Source: Russula earlei (taxonomy: Eukaryota; Basidiomycota; Agaricomycetes; Russulales; Russulaceae). From it: a DNA stretch of 64,000 nt. The position numbers and the translations under genes are program-made. This document shows positions 36,707 to 51,015 of this stretch, one piece after another. Every line of letters begins with the position of its first letter. Positions within the stretch are counted from its first letter, which is position 1. Under the pieces are notes generated by a model. That model was not told the origin of the DNA. It did no database searches and saw only the letters and a program-made list of their open reading frames with translations. The DNA is taken from assembly GCA_025769875.1 (NCBI GenBank), contig JAGFNK010000019.1, positions 186,001-250,000 on the forward strand. Reading direction: 5' to 3'.

Positions 36707-37489
36707 TCATGACGAAGACGCCATCCAAGGTCGACCAATCACTTCCCGATCCATCACGATCTCTATCTCTTCCTCTTCCTCCTCCTCCTCCATATCCGCA
36801 TCTTCTTCTGTATGTTCACGATCTTGATACTGTCCCGCCTCACCTCCCGGCTCATCATCACCGTGACCCAGATCTGGGATGCCAGCTTCAACTGCGCTCA
36901 CGGGTGCATCCGGAAGCACAAACTGTGCCCATTCGCGCCCACCCATCCGTACACAGTCATCGCGGATTTCGACAACTTGCGATAACTCCAAAACATCGCG
37001 CACTAACTGAGGGTCCAACGTTAACTGACGAACCCGGTTGAACGACGCAAGCAATGAAATCGGAATCCATCCGCGTGAGTCCATCTGTAGTCGGGCATCG
37101 GCACAAACCATGATCAATAAGATTCAACCATCGGAAGGGGAGGTACCAATACCCTTTTTCTTAGGAAAATGTCTGAAACCAAATTTTGTGCACTCAGATA
37201 ATACTCCAGTTGACCGAGGAGATAGTACCGCGTCGGGTCTAGTGGAAAGGAGAGATTGGTCAGCGGTCTCGGCAATGGGTGTCCTGGGGCAGAGCCTGAC
37301 ACGCCCGTGTTTGGAGCAGGATACGAAAGCGCAACAGGCGAATGATAGGCATCGAACCCATGGTGCATGTATGGTTGTTGGATTGTTGTGCCGATATACT
37401 CAGGAGCACGTGGTGGTGGCGTAGGTGGTTGCATGGGTTGGAATGTTTGAGCGGGAGGCGATACAGTAAATGGTGGGGCTTGTTGGTGC

Positions 37490-37524
<35 letters not shown>

Positions 37525-40492
37525 CTGCTGCTGTTGGTTTTGGTTTTGGTGTTGGTGTTGGTGAAAATGTTGGTGTCGGAACCCTCCCCTGCCAAATCCG
37601 CGGCCAGAGGCCCCACGCCCAAAGCCATTAGCGCCTCGTCCCCTGCGAGCGGGATACCCTCCACGTTCATTGTGCCCGCTGAAAGAACCACGACGATGCC
37701 GCCAACCATAGGGATCCCGGTCTACCTCGCGACTGCGTTCCCATTCACGCTCCCGTGGAAGGCGGTCCTCACGACTTGATGCCGTGGCATGGCCAGTCCC
37801 ACTAGCGCGTCCAAAACCGTATCCAAAGTCCTTGACCTCAAATCCGTCTATGCTAGAACCCGACAGTGGTTGCGGGGGGGGCTGGTGGACGGGGTATGGA
37901 CCTGGACCTGTTTGTACCTGTAATTCCTCCTGCGGAGGAGAAAGCGGTGGGACATGAATCTGTTGTTGTGGAAGCACGTATGGAATAGGATGGTGTGTAT
38001 GTGGATATGGGGGCTGCAACTCTGCCAAGGGTGGTTCCGCCGCTACGACTGGAAGCGAGGAGCCCGGCGAGGGACCACTAAACAATAAGCTGACATCGAG
38101 AGTAGATTTTGGTGGTGCTTGAGATTCTGCATGTTCCGGTCTGTTTTCGCCGTCCTGTGTCGACCCGTCCTGCGGTTGGTTCGTGGTTCCGAACTCCCAC
38201 TTTATTTTAGGATCCGTGATTTTAACTTCCGGTGCCGTGTGTGGCGGCTCTGGACCATCATCCTTATCTTTTGTGTCCTCCACACGTGACAATTGTGGTT
38301 GGGACCGCGTCCTTGATCGCACATGTGATGGACCTGGTTGTTCCCCTGGAGCAATTCCAACCGAAAAGGTCATGACCACGCGTTCTGGCTTCTCACTCCC
38401 TGATTGATTTTCCGTCAACAGCGGCGATATCATCGCGGGTGGGGGCGGCGGCGGACTAGGGCTTTTGGTTCCCCCCGGCGCTCCTATACTCCCAAAGATC
38501 ACATCACGCCTCCCTCGTGTTGCCTCCTCACAAGGAGATTTGGGTTCTGATACAGGCCCCACGGCACGGTATCCGGCAACAGCATCCGACTCCTCAGGTG
38601 GGGGAGGGCGAGCAATCATCGTTGGCGCAGGGAGAGCGGGTTGAGTAACAGGCTCTTCCTCCCTAAGTGGGTCACCATCGTCCTGCAACACGTTGGCCGG
38701 TGCAACTTGTTGGTGTGGATGCATGGGTGGATATGACGGATACATCGCACGTCCGTCTTGTCTCAAATCCAGAGGCAAATTGCCAGGCCAATACATGATG
38801 GGGTGTGCTTGGGCATATGGAGGATACCCGTACGGATAGACATAATGTTCTGGTGGGGCCCAGCCCGGGGGGAGAGGTTGTGTTGGAACAGGCCCGTATC
38901 TATCAGGTGCGGTGTGGTGTCCATATGGTTGGGAGTAGGGAGAAACAGAGGATGACGCGTATGTTTGTTGCGTGTGATTTGGGTTCACCTGTAGTGCGGG
39001 AGGATAATGAGGCATTGGTGGCGGCGGCGGTGGTGGACCGAAGGATTGGGCATTTGCTGTCTGAGTAGGTAAGTTGCCGTAACCATAGACATCTCTGCTG
39101 ATCTGGGTGTAAGGAACTGGGGCAGCCAGCGTCATGTCGGCAGTCGTTTGAGGCGAATTCCGTTGAGAGGTTCGTCGCTGCTGTTCGGGAGCTTGATCAT
39201 TCCTGCCATCAAAGGGAAGCTGCCGACCACGAACCGGATGGCGCGGACTAGAAGACATGCTGTTTGGGCTATGAGCCCGGGAGTGGGAAGCCGAGGTCCG
39301 ACCGGAGGTGACCTTGCTGGGTGCTTGAGAGCCTTGTGTAGATCCTGAAGCAGAGGCAGCAGTGCTACGCGTCTGGCTGTTCCGGGCGCTGTATTGCGAC
39401 TTGCGAATGATTTCGGGACTGGGAGTACGATCTTGGGGGATTGTTGGCATCAGCAGCTGCTTGAAGCTCCTCTGGTGGTATCACAATCCACTTGGTCTTA
39501 TCGCCTATGAAGATGACCGACAGAACAAGAGAAAGGTTGAACAGTGTAAGTACCAATCCTCGAGGATAAGCGCAAAACTGACAAAATCCGAGCGAGAGAA
39601 AAAGGTAAACGCGAAGGAAAGACGCACCCTTTTTCGGCGTGCCCGGATGACTGGACGAGGGGCCATGGACATCCTTCTCCTCCGCGTCCTGAACATCGGT
39701 CACATGGCCATTGCTAACGCGCTGAGATTTCGCGGTAGGGCCCTGGGTCTTCCCTACCTCTGGCCAACTCTCAGCATTGTTGACGTTGACCGAAGGAGGG
39801 GGGTGTGGAGACAGGGGGGGTTCCTTCCGCGATAGAATGGTTGACCCCGTGATGGGGCCAGATGACGGTGATGACGCGCCATTAAGGCCCGATGACGAAG
39901 GGGTTGTTCGTGCGATCTGCACGTTAGGGGAAACGAGAACATCTGGGGGACGGCAGCCCGCAGACGTGGCAGACGAATCACGAGGAGGAGACGGAGCGTG
40001 CGGCACATGCGATGATGCCGTTTGCGGTTGAGACTGTGGTTGCGGGCGCGCCTGGGCCCTTTGCTGAATCCTCTGATTCCAGACATTCGGCACGGGAACT
40101 GGTTTTGCGGGGGGAGGCTGAGAGGGTGGGAGGGGCGATGCGACACCGGCGGTAGAACCATGGGCAGCTGTTTCTCTGCTGCTCGAGATCTGAGCCGCTG
40201 ATTCATCGGTCGATGTGTGCGAGGTGTGCGATGGCGGATTGGCGCCGGTAGCGCCAGGGGCGGATGGGTCGTGAAGGGAGAGATCAGCGAGAGATGCCTG
40301 GGCGGCGTCGACCGTCGGTGGGGGTTTAAGCGGCTTTCTGGGCTCGGAGGTGGGAGCGGGAGGCTGACGAGGTGGATTGGAGAGGGTTTTCTGCGTGTGT
40401 TGGTAAGGCTGTTTGACGCCTTGCGCTTTCTTGGCGCTTTCCGCGTAAGAGAGGACAGGAGGCTGGGCGGTCGTAGGAGGGGGCGAGACCAT
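36707..40492 (-). CDS. Large La-motif (LARP1/Slf1-like) RNA-binding protein
   Basis: Cytoplasmic-type RNA-binding protein expected to act on mRNA stability or translation. ATG 40492 starts MVSPPPTTAQPPVLSYAESA. The first 1000 or so residues are low-complexity (Pro/Ser/Gln) with a conserved island KTKWIVIPPEELQAAADA after an intron at about 39508-39630, and a Gln/His run near 37480-37570. RG-rich words (GGYPARRGRGANGFGRG) lie next to it. The La motif is C-terminal: TRYYLLGQLEYYLSAQNLVS and DIFLRK, intron about 37077-37162, then MDSRGWIPISLLASFNRVRQ and LVRDVLELSQVVEI, followed by an acidic Glu-rich tail; stop 36707. The two large reading frames are out of phase by one base near 39430; removing a C from a run of five there joins them. 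About 1190 residues. No RRM follows the La motif. Confidence 0.87.
37480..37565. repeat. CAG/CAA microsatellite coding for a polyglutamine run
   Basis: On the plus strand GCTGCTGCT... with interspersed GTT. Read on the minus strand it gives about 16 consecutive Gln plus a His/Asn/Gln-rich flank in the La-motif protein. It is likely to vary in length between strains. Confidence 0.9.
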
Positions 40493-43400
40493 GGATCTTT
40501 TGGTTGAACGATGGCAGACGACGAGCGGTAGGGCCCGCACGGGTGGTGCGGAGACGGATTGGGAGTGTGTGAGGGGGGATTGATCAAATCTGGTTTACGA
40601 GGATTCTGAGAGGCTAAAACAAGGGAGGGAAGAAAATGATGGTGAATGATATGTTTAATTGGGAAAATAAAGAGAAGAGGGAGTGGGATGTGCTGCTGAG
40701 GAGGACAGCAGCAGCGTACGCTCGCTCGCTCGCCGCGGACAGAGTCAGCCTGAGCAGGTCACCGCAAAGCGCAGCGCTCGGCTCTTCCCGTTTCCCGCTT
40801 ACTCGCAGCTTGCAATGATCAACGACGGTCACTCTCTCCAATGTCATTCTACGCACATCGCTTCTCTGTCTTGTTTCTGTCACCGGGCCCGCCCCGCATG
40901 GTCCATCCGTAGGCTGCATGCTTCAAAAGTCTCTCAGCCCGTGAGACGTCTTAGACTGCTACCGATGGCATTTTCTTGTGATGATGGTGCGTGCAAGCAT
41001 CTGGTTCAACCCACGTTCACAGCATTTGGGTAGCCCCTCGAAGGACGAGACACCAACACCGAGACAGGCATGCAACCGGCGTTCCCCACCACCGAGTAGG
41101 GGTGAGAGGAAATACGTACTGTATGTGGTGGGATAGTCCCATTCCATTTCTTGACAACGAGGACGGACGATCAATCTTCACCAGTGTTTTACGGTCTGAC
41201 CTGACTCTCCACAAGAATGCGCCACATGATCTCGAACAGAGAGAAAGACAGAGAGGCGATTTTCAAAGATACGACACGGCTCGACACATACAACCATTCG
41301 AAAAACGAAAGTTTGATCACAGATCTGTGAACCAAGGGCTCTGTGATGATCAGTCGTCCCGTTGTGTGCGCCGCCAGTTACCGTTCTCCGTTCCCCTTTC
41401 CATTTTCCTTCTCGACCTGGCGGATTGGGCCGAACCCGCACCCGACGCGCTCGTGCTAGGCGCCCGTGTGGCCCAGAGATGAGCCGCTTCCTAAGCGAGA
41501 CAATAGTGCTAGTGCGGTGTCGGTACGCCCAGGTTCGATTACCCCGATCTCTCAGCCTTGCCTCGCGCGAGCGGGGCACCTATCCTCGTCTTTAATGCCA
41601 TCCGACCTAGAACCTAAACTCCAGCACCGAACCTAATACTAATCCCTAAAGACAGCGGCGAGCGCCACATTCAACGTCCGGTCGTAGACTTGATCATGAT
41701 GAGCCCTGTTTGGCAATGACTGCGAAGAGACCGAACAAAGACAGGGTGCAAACCTTGCTCTTAGTGACACATAGTACCTTCATGTGATCTGGCGTACGCC
41801 GTACCTTGCCCAGAGTCAGAGCGCGACTCGGATCTGTACCTGAACAGTCTCGCGAGCAAGTAACCAACCGATCGTTTTCTCCGACGAGCGTTATTTTTTT
41901 GAATCTCACCCGTGTCCATCGACATTGACCCACGGGATGAGCAAGATGCCGCACCCCCACAACCATGGTTCTCTCTCACTGCCCGCACAGCAGCGTGCTG
42001 CCAGTCACCCGAGGTAACGCGCAATTCCCATTATCACAAGGGTGATGCGCCACAACATTCCCGTCTTTGGTCCCGACTGGTCGACCTTCTTGGCACACAC
42101 GTACGAGTTCCTGAAATTTCATTTCCCACGCGCGGTCCGAAAATTCACGTACGGTCCTAAGCCCCACGGATGGTCGTTAGATTCGAGGAACCCGAGGAAT
42201 ATTGCATCCATCACACACAACAAAGGTACCCTAAAACGCGGCAACATCGTCACGCCCGCATCCGGACGATTTCACCTGCTGCCCAGGACCGAGAAACGTC
42301 CCCGGAAGAGGGAAAATTGGGCGGCAACCAACGTTAGAACTCGTCGCCCGGCCCGGCTGCAAGTCGAGCGTTGAGCCGGATCGCGCGAGTCTAAAAGAAG
42401 CACCGCGGAGAAGGAAAGGGCGTACGCATGTAGACATGTCTTCTGGTAGGAAAAAATGAAAGCTTCACCCCAAACGTTATTGGGAGAACGGGGGTCGGAG
42501 AGTCAAAGAAGAAACGAAGGCGAGGGCGAGCGAGGGATCCCCAGATGGGTATAATGCCAATGCCCATTCACCTGACAAAAATGGACCGTGGGTAAAACAT
42601 CACCTCGGGCTTCATGGAACGCTGCATGATTGGCTGGCTGGGTCAGGTCAGAAACAAACCCTTTGGCTTTGGTCTCGAAAGGAACTTGTCCTTACCCGTC
42701 TATCGGTATCCCTCACCCCTGATCAGTTCGGAAACGTTTCCAAAAAAGCCCACCTACCCGCCCTTCTTTGCGTACGCTACCCGTAGAATTTAGAATTTTC
42801 TTTGGCAATCGTGTCCTCGTGTACGGTCAGTGATCAGAAAGTCCCTTGACATGTGTGCGGTGAACGTTGAACCAATAAACCGTTTACGAGACATTTGATG
42901 GACCACGAGCGGTTCAAGGTCATCCACCATCATTCGCCCCGAGCTCTGAACCCAAACGCGTGGCAAGAATCCTGGATGCCAGCCTCCACTAGAATGGAAT
43001 ACCCTCCATCGCGATCTCCGACAGGTGACCGATAGATAGTCCCCTCTGTTGGCGACGCTTCGTAGTCTACGCCACGACAGGATCACCGCCCCCTCCTCCC
43101 AGGTTTAGTCATGCGCGCAACAGCCAATGCTCACGATGGACAAGTGTGAAGTATGAGCATACAGACCGAAAAAGGAAGCAAGAAGACGATCATCGCTGAC
43201 ACAACCCGAGGTCGGGCTAAACCTCGGCCGAGTCCAATCGCCAAGCCCAACCCGTCGTCAAGTATGGTTACCCGGGGCCTGGAACGACGGACAGAGCACA
43301 TGGCCGTCCAAAGTAAGCCCATATCGATTGATTTGTGAACAGCCTGGTCACCAAGTTCAGGTTCGTAGTGCACCCGATTGTGAAGAAACCGGTCGTATGG

Positions 43401-44154
43401 GGTGGATTTCCAAAAGCAGGGGAGAACACGGATCACATGAAACCTATTTTGTCGTCGGCGGTTTTACTGTCATTCATACGTGATAAGAAAAGGGCACTGC
43501 TTTACGCACTCCGACGAGCTTCTACAGATCCCAGGATCCTAGGTGTGCTTCTCGGGTACGGCGGCATACTCGACGTTAATGGGACCGACAGGCAGGTGTG
43601 ACCTCGCTTGCTGCGTTCGTGATTACGCGAAAAGACGAACGATGGAAGGAGACTAATCAATACAATCAGAACGATCCAGGGCTCCCCTGAGCTGAGTGGC
43701 TTCTGCGTTTGTTTCCATGGGAAACATGTTTCTCCCGGTCTGACTGACATGACCGGTCAGTAGTCCATCCAGCCTTCAGGCACGAGCAAAGGTCTTCGAT
43801 GGTCCGAACCACATCACAACGAATTGGGTCGTGACCCACATAACCGACCGAAACGCGCACTTATGATACCAGTAGTTTTATTTGAGGTAAACCGCTACAC
43901 AGTGCACAACGCAATGACGAAGGGCTCGTTGAGGCCCTCGTACAGGCCAACAGTAACAACAACAGTACACCCACAAATCAGCGCACTGCCCTATCACCGT
44001 CTACGGGTTGGCTTTACTCACAACACCAAGGACGAGAGTGTTGAGCCTCGCCCACGTTCTGATACAGTAACAGAACGTGAATCTATCAAGGACAGCAGCG
44101 TTGAGGCCGTCCAGAGGGACCGCGCCAATGGCGGGCTTGAGCCCGACAGATAGG
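40493..44154. other. 3.7-kb stretch without a recognised gene
   Basis: Host-like, CpG-rich DNA between the start of the La-motif gene and the end of SAH1. Many frames are open for 60-160 codons on both strands, as expected for G+C-rich sequence, but none shows a family motif or a convincing chain of exons. The most protein-like stretch is 42045-42374 (+), starting MRHNIPVFGPDWS, which I cannot name. The left few hundred bases must hold the promoter of the La-motif gene, and the right end holds the SAH1 terminator. No tRNA could be folded, although a TTCGATTA word at 41533 was examined. Confidence 0.5.
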
Positions 44155-45987
<1,833 letters not shown>

Positions 45988-47938
45988 CTGTAAGTGTGAT
46001 ACGGTGATAAGCCCCGTCAGCAACTTATGTCGTGGCAACCAACAACCGACGGAAGATTTCTTGCAAAAAAAAAAATTTGAAAAAGTCTTAAAAAGGAACA
46101 GTATCACGTGATACGTGCATGTTTGCTTGCTGATGTAACATCTAAAACAAGTGCCCAGTCCGACGCCCTCATGTCTGGGTCTACAGAATCGCGTCAAGAA
46201 TGTCAGATTGCAGAAATTTTGCAATTCTCTTGCGAGGTTCAACCAAAGGGACGTGGATTTCAACAAATTCATTGCTTTCCCGTCCCTCGGCTCCTGATGT
46301 TGTAAGTTGTGTGGTGGCGAGAACGTACCGATGATGCGTGGGCTCATCATTGTGCCATCATTATGCCGTGCCGAAGATGCCAGGGGCATCCCGCCGTCGA
46401 GATCACCAGAGTAGTCAAGATGGATCCTGCCACGGGCGAAGTCAACGTTCCTCCAGATATTTTGTATGCCTCCTCGCCCTTTCACTTATGTTCAACGTCT
46501 GACCAAGTCTCTGACAGACAGCGGCTCCCAAAAGCGAAGGAGTGGAAACATGCCACCCGGTCTCGATCGTGATACGAATCCGAAACGGCTGAGCCAGGCG
46601 GCCAATGACGCTAAAAATCTGGCTGTTCCAGGGATGAGATCCCGAGATCCGCTAGAACATATCACTGAGTTTGTGTCCATCATAATGTGTCCATGCCCTG
46701 CGAATTATGGTATTCTCGCATGAGAAATGACCTGGGTGATCCATTCATCTGGTTCACGCACCGCTCATGTCACCGCCGCGCCACACTGATACGAGGTGCT
46801 TTTTTTTCTTCTCACGGGACCGTTTTTTTACGATCATGACCCGACATGTTTACGATCACATCGGCACATAGACCCGACGTCTCCAAAACAGGGGCGGGAC
46901 CCCAACAAATTAAATTCTAGCTGGTCATCGTGACACGTGGTTATTTATATTATATGTGGAGCCGTTATCTCAAGGTAGAAAACCGTTCGTTGACAGTATT
47001 ACCCTACAGCTACGCCCGTGCCGTTCTGACCGTGAACCCCGCATCTGCTTCTCAATCACGCGCGAGAGAAGGCACGCGTGGCTAGGATGTATAAACCCTG
47101 GAGGCAGACACAGTGCCTGGCGCCGACCGGCTTGCCAGGAATGTAAAAGGGGTGGATAAATGATCAGATGTTGGATCTCACCAATGCCGTTGTTGGCAAA
47201 GGCAAGGACGGTAGCATCAAAAGGGTAGGCTCGGAAGCGATCGACAAGACCGAAGGGGTGCTCGTAAGCACTGACCGGTACTGACCATCAGTTCGGTTGT
47301 TACCCGGGCAAGCGGTAAACCGGTTACAAGGACTAACCGGCTCGACGGGATGTCACCCCTGGCCCACCCCCGCCCCACTGATAGACTACTGAGCGGGCTA
47401 GATTTATGATCTATCTATGGCCACAGTCGTCGGACAACGTGGACAATGACCGGCAATTCGGATAGGAATATTACGGCCGGTGATGGCACATTTATCTCAT
47501 TAATGAACCAACACAATCCACATCAACGACAACATTTCCTTATTGTGTTAGCCCAGGTCGGAGTGTCATATCTTCTCGATAAGGATCACGCAAGCTCGGG
47601 CAAAGTGACGCGCCATTGGCCAGGCTTTCTCGGTTCAGCGCTACGCTCCCATCACGATACTGTAACTGTGCTGTGGAGACGTAGATCATTTCAAACCTTC
47701 TGCCCCTCGCCGCGGGCCCGCCTAATTTTACCGCAGGACCGAGATTATGATGACGGATCCGTACAGCCTGTTGCGACTCTTTTTAAACTTGTCGTGGTCG
47801 ATGGACGGGATATAGGATCTGAGTCCCTCACGACCTTTGATCAGTTGTCTCAGGACACCATCACCCAGGCAGCAGACAGTCGCTCGCGGATTGTGCCCCT
47901 TGCTTCATTTTCCCGTAAATTGTTGCACTGCTTTGCAG
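45988..47938. other. Upstream region of SAH1 and of the 47939 gene
   Basis: Nearly 2 kb between two divergent genes. It must include both promoters. Visible words include CACGTG-containing sites (for example near 46105 and 46935) and a TATA-like ATTTATATTATATG near 46942. Short frames near 46150-46480 and 47446-47900 lack family similarity, though the last could be 5' UTR or an upstream exon of the 47939 gene. Confidence 0.5.
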
Positions 47939-49631
47939 ATGCAAGAGCCGACTCCTGACCCTTTTAACTGGCCTGAGCGGCCCTGCTCTTCCGACAGCGT
48001 TCCCGACGTAAAGTTGGAACAAGCAGCTGACTCGAAAGCATTTTACGTACCCTCATCGACCACTGCGCCTTTCGCCTGCAAGCCCGCATCCGCTGGTACT
48101 GCTCCCCCACCTATTCGTCGCCACTCATCCTCCGGCGCGCAGCTCAGGCGGTCCAAGCACCCATATCCCCCGTCTCCACACGAAGCAAGAATACGTAACA
48201 AGTACGGTGGCGAGGTTCAAAAAATGTCGAGCCATGGCTACTCTCAGTGGGCTAAGACGGAAAATGGTGAGTGTCATGTATGTCCACCTGAGACGGGCCC
48301 AATGTCTTATCCTCGTGTCTATTACAGACGCCGAAAGGCAACAAGCTTACGCTTTCACACCCTCTGGGACTCAGGTACGATCTTCACCCTCACCCCTGAC
48401 ACCAACTATAAGTATGGAGGTAATAATAATATCTCCGCTTGAACAGCTTTCCATGCGACGGCCAACATTTAGTGAAGACGGCCGACCGCAATCCTCGGGT
48501 TCCAGCATAGCCTCCTCGAGTCTTCGTGGGGCCATGGGAGAAATCCATCTATCTTCCAACTCTGAGGGTTCCAACTCCCCTTCATCTGCGAGTGACGTTT
48601 CTCAACAAAGACAAGACTCGTACAATGTGGCATCAGGCATGGTTTGGTCCCAGACTAATGCCGACGTTACGGGGCAGCCAGCGCTACCAGCTGCGAGTTT
48701 CGATGATCATTCCAATCCCCTGTCCTTTCAGAACATCTCGTCCCCATCAGGGTCACTCGCCTCAAACAGTCCGTCAACATCATACTTGCAATATACAGAC
48801 TATAATCACTCTAACTTCGCTAATCCTAACGCCTCCCCGCCTGTTTTCCCAACGACAGGGTACTCCGAGTCTTTCAATTCTTATCCTCAGACTCGTCCTG
48901 CCACCACTCCAGCACCGCCCTTGATTATTCCACAATTGGCACACCTCCCTTCCGGTCGAAATACGATTCCCCTCACCCCCACCACGGCGATTCCCGGGGG
49001 CAATCGATCACAGCGCTCTCCTGATGATGAGCTTCGAAACTTACGCAACAAAGTGCGGGAGCTGGAGCTCATCAACGAGTCTGCTCGATTACGGATCCGC
49101 GAGCTCGAAACTGAGCTTGCTAATCCCTCATCGGGCCCTTTGTACCCGCCATCATTGATAAGTGGTCTGCCAACGCCTGCACCGCAACTGCCCGCTTCTC
49201 CCTCATTTGCCGCATCTTGGAAAGTGCGGACGGATGCACGCATCAAACTTTTCTGTTCACTGAACCGCGCGGGCAATGCACTGTGTGCATGGCATGACTC
49301 GCGCCGCGAGCGCCGCGCTCATCCCCCTCGGATGGCTCCTCCCGGCCACCTCAATTGTGGTTGTACGTTTGAGGAGGCCCTGTTCGAGGAGAGCCTTTCG
49401 CGGCATGACGTTGGATCGTACCATCCAGGAGAGAGCGTTCGCATGGATCCCGCCCTTCGCAACCCGCTTTTGAAGCTGCTTCAAAAGCGTTATGGATACA
49501 AGGACGGAGACTTTGAGCGGGACTCACTCACGGGCAACTGGATCGATGGCGAAGGGCCAGGACCGTGGGAGGCGCGTGCTCTTTCAGGAATCTCGAGCCA
49601 CCGCAAACACCGTGCTGAGGAACGTCGATGA
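47939..49631 (+). CDS. Conserved fungal protein of unknown function with a C-terminal Cys/His-containing domain
   Basis: ATG 47939 gives MQEPTPDPFNWPERPCSSDS. Two introns (about 48267-48326 and 48376-48445) join KYGGEVQKMSSHGYSQWAKT to AERQQAYAFTPSGTQ and then LSMRRPTFSEDG. A long Ser/Pro/Asn-rich stretch follows, then a short coiled coil (DELRNLRNKVRELELINESA, near 49030) and a compact, strongly conserved-looking end: KLFCSLNRAGNALCAWHDSR, YHPGESVRMDPALRNPLLK, LLQKRYGYKDGDFERD; stop 49631. The composition (disordered middle, coiled coil, small Cys/His domain) suggests a nuclear regulator, but that is inference. I recall similar C-termini in other Agaricomycete hypothetical proteins. About 520 residues. 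Confidence 0.8.
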
Positions 49632-51015
49632 ATTCGATTTCTCTCTTGAACTAATGCCAGATATATGACCTATGTACGTCAAATACCCTGTGCGATGATT
49701 TCACGTTCATTTCCGAGAGCTCTCGGCATTTCTGCCCTCTCGTTCGCGTCGTCAGGCTGTCTTGTTCGTTATGTTCGCGTTCACATACTTATTACTGTAA
49801 CCATAGCTCGTCTGTTGTTCATCATACGCCGCATGTTTTGTCACTTAGATTCATCGTAGACTGTCATAAGCGTAAGTTCAAGAGCAGTCTAATTTATATA
49901 TTAGAATATGACCGACCTACTGGACGACGTAGCAAGACCAGACACAAGAGACCATCAAAATTACGTCACGTGTAGGACGTACTAGACACCTCGAACTTAA
50001 GCCGTACGACCGAAGGCAGGCTTCGAGAAGCTGCTTTTGTGAACTTCAACGAAATCCCCCAGAATGTCAGAGTCAGCTGAATTTTTGTCGTGATCGGCGC
50101 CATCATGGATAATCAATTGCATCGTGTCGAAGTAGGATGCTGATTGGTTGCACGTCATCCATCACAAATTTTAATTGGGAAGTTGCAGCGGTGATGATTG
50201 GGAAGATAAATTAGTTGCGGGGGTGAGTCATGTGGGTGCTTCGCCTGACCTCTGGAATGTGTTGCCATCGCCTTGTATAAGATGGATGATCATCAAAATG
50301 ATTTCTGGAAAGTGATTGTGTTGGGGGTTAGCATCGCGGTAATTGTACCAGCTTTGGATGCCCCGAATGTTTCCCGAGTACATCTAAATGAGATGAGGTG
50401 AGAGATGCTTCCGATTAGCGTCAGGCTCGTTGAACGTCGGGAGCAAGGATATTCCCGCGGTCGGATGGGCAGTCGGCTTCGGCAATGATGGACAAAAACG
50501 AATAGAAAGCGGCCGCTCGGAGGGAAAAAGGTTGCCGGGGATTCTTTCCGTCGCATCACAAAGAGGGAGTAGAAATGGGTCGTCGTTGTATTAGTAAGGC
50601 GGAGGCGGAAGAGATTACCTAATGTCCCGCACATTGGCCAGGCAATTGTGTGTGCTATGCTTTGCTAACGATGAGGCTCCTGCAGCACAACATCAATGGA
50701 AGAGTGACAGGGACCCGTCAAGCGCTTGGACACGCGCGGCACTGACAGGACCGGCATCTCCGAGTCCCAACGAGTGACACCGTCGATGTATGGATCACCT
50801 TGGACGCAGTGAAGGGATCGCATGTTATGCGTGTGGATCTCAAACGAGGTGAACACGAAGCCCGAGGTTCGTGAAAGAAGAGCTTATTTGATTTGATGCA
50901 ATCAATCGGACGCTTTCCGCTTTTGGCAGGATCACGGGCACGTGATGCATCTTTTGGCGCGTCGTTCAAGCTCAATCAGCAATCAAGCCCCTCCCTCCAC
51001 TTTGATTGTTGTTAT
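49632..51015. other. Intergenic stretch of 1.4 kb
   Basis: No gene is recognised. Frames of 60-110 codons near 50293-50634 and 50665-50975 (minus) show no family motif. The right end holds the promoter of the Tht1/Kar5-like gene. Confidence 0.5.

Noticed and set aside
37342..37779. Leucine-rich open frame on the plus strand
   Set aside because: It is the complement of the polyglutamine and RG-rich coding sequence of the La-motif gene.
41500..41560. Possible tRNA gene around a GGTTCGATTAC word
   Set aside because: The bases flanking the presumed T-loop do not pair (CCCAG against CCCCG), and no acceptor stem could be formed.
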